Assembly (NCBI GenBank): GCA_003075315.1
Contig: QDFQ01000001.1
Location: 248,001-312,000, forward strand
Source: Arthrobacter sp. TPD3018
GTDB lineage: Bacteria; Pseudomonadota; Alphaproteobacteria; Sphingomonadales; Sphingomonadaceae
Direction of reading: 5' to 3'
DNA length: 64,000 nucleotides
In this document: in pieces, positions 58,935 to 64,000 of the stretch
Layout of the letters: every line of letters starts with the position of its first letter
Position numbering within the stretch: position 1 is the first letter of the stretch
Position numbers and translations under genes: made by a program
The notes under the pieces: generated by a model
Told to the model about the DNA's origin: nothing
What the model saw: the letters and a program-made list of their open reading frames with translations, nothing else
Databases searched by the model: none

Positions 58935-60178
58935 CAGCGAGCCCCCGCCGCGCGCAGCAGGGGCGCCTCATGCGGCTGGATGCCGGCCTGGACGTCGGCG
59001 AGCAGCGCGGGCCAGCGATCCTGGAACCAATAGTCGCCGCGTTCGCGGCGCAGCACCGGATCCTGCGTCGTGTCGACGTCCTCGATCCCCAGGAAGCGTG
59101 AATCGGGCACGTGATAGAAGGTGCGGACCAACGGCGCATAGGGGTCGGCGCTGCCGTCGAGCACGATGCCGAGCCGGTTGGAATTGAGCCGCACCAGCGC
59201 GTGCAGCGGCTGGATGCCGAGGTTGACGATGAAGGCGTCGAGCAGGTCGGTGTCGAAATGCCCCTCCCATTCCAGCATGCGGGCCAGCGCCTCGTGCGGC
59301 GACCAGGGACGCTTGTAGGGGCGGACCGAGGTGACCGCGTCATAGACGTCGCAGATCGCGGCGATGCGCGCGTGCAGGCTGATCTGGTCGCCCTTCAGCC
59401 GTTCGGGATAGCCGCTGCCGTCGAGCCGCTCGTGGTGATGCAGGCAGACGTCGAGCGCAATGTTGGACGCGGTGGCGTCCTTGCGCAGCATCGCATGCCC
59501 CTCCGACGGGTGGCGACGCATCACCAGCCATTCGTCCTGACCGAGCTGCCCCGCCTTGTCGAGGATGGTCGTGGGGGTCGCCACCTTGCCGATATCGTGC
59601 AGCAGCCCCGCGGCGCCGATCTCACGCACCTCGGCCTCGGGCAGGCCGAGATGAAGCGCGAGGTCGACCATCAGCGCACACACCGCAATCGAATGCAGAT
59701 AGGTGTATTCGTTGTTCATCTTGAGGCGCGTGACCTTGACGAACGCCGCCCGGTCGCGCTGCAACGCGACCGAAATGTCGTCGACCACCGGGGTCACGGC
59801 TTCCAGATCGATCGCACGGCCCAGGCGCGCTTCCTGGAACATCGCGATCACATGCTCCTTCGACCGATCGATCGTCTGCGTCAGGTCGTCGGGCTGCGGC
59901 CCGCTGCGCCGTTTGCGCCGCTCGACCGGCAGCGGCTCGACCACGGCGGGCGCTTCGACCTGGCGACGGCGTTCGGCCTGGGGGATCACGGTGACGCCGC
60001 GCCCCTTGGTGGTATCGATCGTGACATGCTGGATTGCCGACGATCGCAGCCGGTCCAGCTCGGCGTCGGTCTTGATCAGAAAACTGCGGCGCCAGAACGG
60101 ATTGTCGATCCATGCCCCTTCCATGGAATCGACATACATTCCGACCTGAACCTCGCGCGTGGCAACGCGGATCAGCAT
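58934..60178 (-). CDS. HD-GYP c-di-GMP phosphodiesterase
   Basis: 414 residues. An N-terminal DUF3391 segment (MLIRVATREVQVGMYVDSME, PFWRRSFLIKTDAELDRLR) is followed by a helical linker and HD-GYP domain: HSIAVCALMVDLALHLGLPE, LLHDIGKVATP (HD at 194-195), HPSEGHAML, HHHERLDGSGYPERLKGDQI (GYP at 256-258), and AICDVYDAVTSVRPYKRPW. All metal ligands appear present, so hydrolysis of c-di-GMP is expected. Divergent from phaC. Confidence 0.94.
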   Translation of the reverse strand: MLIRVATREVQVGMYVDSMEGAWIDNPFWRRSFLIKTDAELDRLRSSAIQHVTIDTTKGRGVTVIPQAERRRQVEAPAVVEPLPVERRKRRSGPQPDDLTQTIDRSKEHVIAMFQEARLGRAIDLEAVTPVVDDISVALQRDRAAFVKVTRLKMNNEYTYLHSIAVCALMVDLALHLGLPEAEVREIGAAGLLHDIGKVATPTTILDKAGQLGQDEWLVMRRHPSEGHAMLRKDATASNIALDVCLHHHERLDGSGYPERLKGDQISLHARIAAICDVYDAVTSVRPYKRPWSPHEALARMLEWEGHFDTDLLDAFIVNLGIQPLHALVRLNSNRLGIVLDGSADPYAPLVRTFYHVPDSRFLGIEDVDTTQDPVLRRERGDYWFQDRWPALLADVQAGIQPHEAPLLRAAGAR

Positions 60179-60397
60179 GACGGCGTCTCTCTATGCGTGG
60201 CGATGTGAATGCTGTTCATGGGCCCGTAAATGCGCCCTGGTGCTTTACGATTGGTTGTAAACCGACCCATTCTGGCGGTCGGGGCGCCAGTTTGAGTGAT
60301 TTGCTTCGGAACCGAGACCGACGACCCGCCAGGCGACGATCGCGGTTCCCACCATCGGCCGCCGCCGCTACGGTCGCCGTGATAAGAAGAGGATGCC

Positions 60398-62170
60398 ATG
60401 GCCGATCCCAAGACCGATTCGTCCGACGCGCCGCGCGCGGCCCATGGCACCGGCGCAGCGCCCGATCTCGCCGATCTGCAGCATTGGACCTGGGTGATGG
60501 GCCGGGCGCAGCAGATGATGATGGAACAGGGCATCGGCGTATTCGCGGCAGGCGCCGCCGCGCCGGGCAGCCCCGTATCCGGCGAGGGCCAGAGCCGGCT
60601 GGCGCAGCAGGTGCAGGATTATTGGGCGGACAATCTGGCGCTGTGGCAGCGCTTCGTCGATCCTGCCGCCGCGCCGCCGCCCCCGCCGCAATCGGAGGGC
60701 GACGCCCGCGACAAGCGGTTCAAGGCGGCGGCATGGCGTGAGGACCCGTGGTTCGACTGGATCCGCCGCAGCTATAATCTGATCGCCGACCATCTGCTGC
60801 GCGGGGTCGAGGCGCTGGAAGGGGTGCCCGACAAGCAGCGCGAGCAGTTGCGCTTCGCCGCGCGCGGGCTGGTCGACGCGATGAGCCCGTCGAACTTCGC
60901 GCTGACCAACCCCGAAGTGGTCGCCAAGACGATCGAGACCAAGGGCCAGAACCTGCTCGACGGCATGAAACACATGCTCGCCGACATCGGCAAGGGGCAG
61001 CTGACCCACACCAGCGACGGCGCGTTCGAGGTGGGGCGCAACCTGGCGATGACGCCGGGCAAGGTGGTGAAGCGTACAGCCTTGTACGAGCTGATCCAGT
61101 ACACGCCGACGACGCCAGACGTGCTGGCGACGCCGCTGGTGATCTTTCCGCCGTGGATCAACCGCTATTACATCCTCGACCTGACGCCCGAGAAAAGCTT
61201 CATCCGCTGGGCAGTGGAGCAGGGCATCACCGTTTTCATGGTATCCTGGAAGTCGGCAGACGCGTCGATGAAGGACGTGATCTGGGACGATTACGTTACC
61301 GCGCAGACCGATGCGATCGACACGATCCGGGCGCTGCTCGACGTGCCGGCGGTGCATACGATCGGCTATTGCGTCGCGGGGACGACGCTGGCGGCGACGC
61401 TGGCGCTGCTCGCCGCGCGGGGGCAGTCGGAGCGGGTGGCCTCTGCCACCTTCTTCACCGCGCAGGTCGATTTTTCCGCGGCGGGCGAATTGCAGAATTT
61501 CGTGACCGACGACCAGCTGGCGGTGATCGGCACGCTGTCGCCGCAGGGGTTCCTGGACGGGCGGTATCTGGCGGCGACGTTCAATCTGCTGCGCGGGCGC
61601 GACCTGATCTGGAATTACGTCACCAACAATTATCTGCTCGGCGCGGATTACATGCCGTTCGACCTGCTCCACTGGAACGGCGACACGACCAACCTGCCGG
61701 CGAAATGGCACCTGTCATACCTGACCGATCTGTACCGCGACAATCTGCTGGTGCAGCCGGGGGCGATGTCGGTGGCGGGCGAGGCGCTGGACCTCACCCG
61801 CGTGACGACGCCCGCCTATGTGCAGGCCGGACGCGAGGACCATATCGCGCCGGCGGAGAGCGTGTGGAAGATCACGCATCTGTTCCAGGGGCCGCTGCGT
61901 TTCGTATTGGCGGGGTCGGGCCATATCGCGGGGGTGGTCAATCCGCCGGCGGCGGGCAAATACCAATATTGGACGAACGATGCCGCCGCGGACTCGCTCG
62001 CCGACTTCGTGGCGGGCGCCACCGAGACGAAGGGCAGCTGGTGGCCGGACTGGCTCGCGTGGTTGCGAAACCTGTCGTCCGACATGGTGCCGGCAGAGGG
62101 CGCGCGGCAGCCGGGAGGCGGCGCGCTGGTGGCGCTCTGCGATGCACCTGGGGAGTATGTCAAAGCCTGA
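60398..62170 (+). CDS. phaC: Class I poly(3-hydroxyalkanoate) synthase
   Basis: 590 residues. Polymerises (R)-3-hydroxyacyl-CoA to PHA on granules. The PhaC N-terminal domain (DPWFDWIRRSYNLIADHLLR, NFALTNPEVVAKTIETKGQN) precedes the alpha/beta hydrolase with the lipase-like box GYCVAGT and nucleophile Cys325; Asp in AGREDHIAP and His in LAGSGHIAGVVNPPA complete the triad. GAGG precedes the ATG. Its stop codon is inside a 14-base palindrome, and the phasin gene follows after 94 bases. Confidence 0.96.
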   Translation: MADPKTDSSDAPRAAHGTGAAPDLADLQHWTWVMGRAQQMMMEQGIGVFAAGAAAPGSPVSGEGQSRLAQQVQDYWADNLALWQRFVDPAAAPPPPPQSEGDARDKRFKAAAWREDPWFDWIRRSYNLIADHLLRGVEALEGVPDKQREQLRFAARGLVDAMSPSNFALTNPEVVAKTIETKGQNLLDGMKHMLADIGKGQLTHTSDGAFEVGRNLAMTPGKVVKRTALYELIQYTPTTPDVLATPLVIFPPWINRYYILDLTPEKSFIRWAVEQGITVFMVSWKSADASMKDVIWDDYVTAQTDAIDTIRALLDVPAVHTIGYCVAGTTLAATLALLAARGQSERVASATFFTAQVDFSAAGELQNFVTDDQLAVIGTLSPQGFLDGRYLAATFNLLRGRDLIWNYVTNNYLLGADYMPFDLLHWNGDTTNLPAKWHLSYLTDLYRDNLLVQPGAMSVAGEALDLTRVTTPAYVQAGREDHIAPAESVWKITHLFQGPLRFVLAGSGHIAGVVNPPAAGKYQYWTNDAAADSLADFVAGATETKGSWWPDWLAWLRNLSSDMVPAEGARQPGGGALVALCDAPGEYVKA

Positions 62171-62181
62171 GAACGTTCTCA
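62168..62181. promoter_or_regulatory. Perfect 14-base palindrome at the end of phaC
   Basis: TGAGAACGTTCTCA includes the phaC stop codon TGA and ends one base before the first phasin operator-like repeat. Could be an operator site or chance. Confidence 0.35.
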
Positions 62182-62244
62182 TGTTGCAGCGCACAAAAAT
62201 GCGCTTGACGTAGCGTCGCCGCTCCCTATTTGTGCGTTGCAGCA
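62182..62244 (+). promoter_or_regulatory. Phasin promoter with flanking inverted operator-like repeats
   Basis: TGTTGCAGCGCACAAA (62182-62197) and TTTGTGCGTTGCAGCA (62229-62244) are inverted copies matching at 14 of 16 positions. Between them lie TTGACG (62205-62210) and TATTTG (62227-62232) with 16-base spacing, a plausible -35/-10. TGC/GCA-rich repeats around phasin promoters are the usual sites of the PHA-responsive repressor PhaR; the regulator itself is not in the window. Confidence 0.6.
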
Positions 62245-62264
62245 TAATAGCTGGAGTAGGAGCC

Positions 62265-63077
62265 GTGGACGATACCGCCCCCAAACCGCCGGTGAAGCCT
62301 GCCAAGGTCGCCCGTCGTCAGGAGCGTCCCGTCGCCACGCCGCCGCAATCGACGGTGAAGCCGTCGCTGCCCAAGGCCAAGGTCGCCAAGAAGAGCGTGC
62401 CGGCCGTGCCGCTCGCGACGACGCCGACTGCCGCCGACATCGTTCCGCCGCTTGCGTCCATCGTGCCCGCTTCGGTCGTGCCCGAAGTGGCGGTCGAGGC
62501 GACGCCGGTGACGGGCGAGCCTGCTCCCAATCCGCCGGTCGCGCCGAACGCGGCCGCGCTACCGCCCGCCGTCACCACCACCGACCCGATCGCTGCGGCA
62601 ACGACCGCGCCGATCGCCCCCCACGCAGCGAAGGAAGTCATCATGGAAACGATCGAAACCGTCACCGCCAAGACCCAGACCGCGTTCGCCGACGCGACCG
62701 AGCGCGCCAAGGGTGCGGTCGAAAAGAGCCAGAAGATGTTCGAAGACGCGAACGAATTCGGCAAGGGCAACATCGAGGCGATGGTTGAATCGTCGAAGAT
62801 CGCGGTGCGCGGTCTGGAAGCGCTCGGCCAGGACGCCGCCGCCTTCGCCAAGAAGTCGTTCGAAGAGGCGACCGCCGCCGCCAAGACGATGACCAGCGTC
62901 AAGTCGCCGACCGACTTCTTCAAGCTGCAGTCGGACTATGCCCGTTCGGCGTTCGACGCGATGGTGCAGCAGACCTCGCGCAACACCGAAGCGATGCTGA
63001 AGCTGGCCGGTGAAGTGGCGCAGCCGCTGTCGAACCGCGTCGCGCTTGCCGCCGAGAAGATGAAGGTCGTCGCGTAA
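62265..63077 (+). CDS. Phasin with long Pro/Ala-rich N-terminal extension
   Basis: 270 residues from the GTG at 62265 (GGAG upstream). PHA-granule surface protein. The phasin_2 domain is in the second half (ATERAKGAVEKSQKMFEDAN, EFGKGNIEAMVESSKIAVRG, DFFKLQSDYARSAFDAMVQQ). The first ~126 residues are Lys then Pro/Ala/Val/Thr rich, as in AP-rich PHA and histone-like proteins. An in-frame ATG at 62643 has AAGGAAG five bases upstream, so a 144-residue short form of normal phasin size may also be made. Next to phaC and followed by a terminator. Confidence 0.9.
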   Translation: MDDTAPKPPVKPAKVARRQERPVATPPQSTVKPSLPKAKVAKKSVPAVPLATTPTAADIVPPLASIVPASVVPEVAVEATPVTGEPAPNPPVAPNAAALPPAVTTTDPIAAATTAPIAPHAAKEVIMETIETVTAKTQTAFADATERAKGAVEKSQKMFEDANEFGKGNIEAMVESSKIAVRGLEALGQDAAAFAKKSFEEATAAAKTMTSVKSPTDFFKLQSDYARSAFDAMVQQTSRNTEAMLKLAGEVAQPLSNRVALAAEKMKVVA

Positions 63078-63096
63078 GCTGCGATCGATCGACGAT

Positions 63097-63131
63097 AAGG
63101 GGGCGGCCGCAGCGATGCGGTCGCCCCTTTT
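63097..63131 (+). terminator. Terminator after the phasin gene
   Basis: GGGGCGGCCGCA (63100-63111) and TGCGGTCGCCCC (63116-63127) pair with one G-T, loop GCGA, followed by TTTT. Confidence 0.9.
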
Positions 63132-63215
63132 CGTTGGATGGCGGGCCGGCCGTCGCCAACTTTTGCGCGACCCCCTTGCCCCGGGCATGCCCGATGCCAT
63201 ATTTTCGCGATCCAC

Positions 63216-63578
63216 ATGATAGTTGAACCGATCACCATGGCCGAACGCCGCGACGACGGAACGGATGACGGCAACGACGGCGGCGCCGGCACGGGCCTCG
63301 CCACAAAGACGCGTACGCGCACCAAGCAGCCGACGCCCTATCGCGTCCTGATGCTCAACGACGATTACACGCCGATGGAATTCGTCGTGCTGTGCCTGCA
63401 ACGCTTCTTCCGCATGAACATGGAAGAGGCGACGCGGGTGATGCTGCACGTCCACCAGAAGGGCGTCGGGGTATGCGGCGTCTTCTCTTACGAGGTGGCG
63501 GAGACCAAGGTCGGTCAGGTCATCGACTTTGCGCGGCAGAACCAGCACCCGCTGCAATGCACGCTGGAGAAGGCGTGA
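63216..63578 (+). CDS. clpS: ATP-dependent Clp protease adaptor ClpS
   Basis: About 120 residues from ATG 63216 (alternative ATG 63237). Delivers N-degron substrates to ClpAP. Core: [60 protein letters not shown] and a C-terminal [10 protein letters not shown]. The N-terminal Asp/Gly-rich tail is variable in the family. clpA is not in the window. Confidence 0.95.
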   Translation: MIVEPITMAERRDDGTDDGNDGGAGTGLATKTRTRTKQPTPYRVLMLNDDYTPMEFVVLCLQRFFRMNMEEATRVMLHVHQKGVGVCGVFSYEVAETKVGQVIDFARQNQHPLQCTLEKA

Positions 63579-63731
63579 TCGCGGATCGGCGGTCGCGCTG
63601 AGACGCTAGCGCGCGGCGAGGGTTTGCGCGCAAACCGATATCCACCGTCAACGTCAACCTAGCCAAGGCTGGTTCGTCCAATGGTGGCGTGCGGCAGGAG
63701 CCCTTGGAGGCCGCAGCCGCGCCGCCGCGGT

Positions 63732-64000
63732 TTACCGCGCCGGTGGCAGCCAGCTTAGCTCGATATGTTGCGTTCGGTCGATGTAGTGCGCGGTGCGGGC
63801 GAGCGCGTGTTCGTTGAGGAAGGTGATCCGGCCGCCGTCGCGGGCCAGCAGGCCTTCGTCCTCCAGCTGGCGCAGCATCCGATTGACGTGAACCGCGGTA
63901 AGGCCGGTCGCATCGCCGATCTGTTCCTGCGTCAGGCAGGGCGAAAAGCTGTCCTGCACGCTGGCATCCAGGCGACGGTGGCGGTTGCGCAGGCCGATCA
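63732..64000 (-). CDS. Crp/Fnr-family transcription regulator, C-terminal part
   Basis: The gene enters from beyond the right edge; about 89 C-terminal codons are visible. The DNA-binding helix-turn-helix reads CLTQEQIGDATGLTAVHVNR then MLRQLEDEGLLARDGGRITF, the HTH_Crp layout. The cyclic-nucleotide-binding domain lies outside the window, so the effector cannot be judged. Stop at 63732. Confidence 0.88.
   Translation of the reverse strand, partial: IGLRNRHRRLDASVQDSFSPCLTQEQIGDATGLTAVHVNRMLRQLEDEGLLARDGGRITFLNEHALARTAHYIDRTQHIELSWLPPAR

Overview
The window looks like chromosomal DNA of a sphingomonad (Alphaproteobacteria, Sphingomonas-like). The signs are uniformly GC-rich codon use, three large TonB-dependent receptors, class I polyhydroxyalkanoate (PHA) genes with a phasin, a hemC-hemD-mitofilin-like cluster, a CC_3452-type small protein, an RSH ppGpp enzyme, and many short palindromic repeats between genes. 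I saw no rRNA, tRNA, transposase, prophage module or CRISPR array. Species assignment is inference.

Layout. 1-5.7 kb: C-terminal part of aminopeptidase N, an S41 lipoprotein protease, a PhnA-domain protein, uracil-DNA glycosylase and an unrecognised HTH protein. 5.8-7.7 kb: a less GC-rich patch with a Fic AMP-transferase preceded by operator-like repeats, then a small ORF with its own terminator. 7.7-9.75 kb: thiC under a TPP riboswitch, with an intergenic-type palindromic repeat inside the thiC reading frame. 9.9-16.3 kb: four paralogous exported ferritin-like (desiccation-related, PCC13-62-type) genes, facing away from an ECF sigma factor/anti-sigma factor pair. 16.4-22.1 kb: MipA/OmpV porin-like protein, DUF2141 protein, sterol-desaturase family protein, GNAT enzyme, mitofilin-like protein, hemD and hemC. 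22.2-31.5 kb: tsaD-gpsA, a TonB receptor, purD and xseA with overlapping start codons, a DUF2093 protein and an M23 peptidase. 32-38.6 kb: two paralogous TonB receptors, each with its own terminator. 38.6-46.8 kb: clpB, a two-domain M16 peptidase, an orphan PemK/MazF-like toxin, purE-purK. 47-53.5 kb: gpmA, M14 carboxypeptidase, a DUF4136-like lipoprotein, rpmJ type B, a HAD hydrolase and rsh. 53.6-64 kb: CC_3452 protein, HxlR regulator, a degenerate GGDEF protein, a TauE/SafE permease, an aminotransferase, a diguanylate cyclase/HD-GYP pair, phaC, phasin, clpS and the end of a Crp/Fnr regulator.

Most genes are ordinary core metabolism and envelope functions. The parts that stand out are the four-gene ferritin-like array beside the sigma/anti-sigma pair, the repeat inserted into thiC, the phasin gene with an internal start site and paired operators, a matched upstream motif in front of the tandem TonB receptors, and at least six families of palindromic intergenic repeats.
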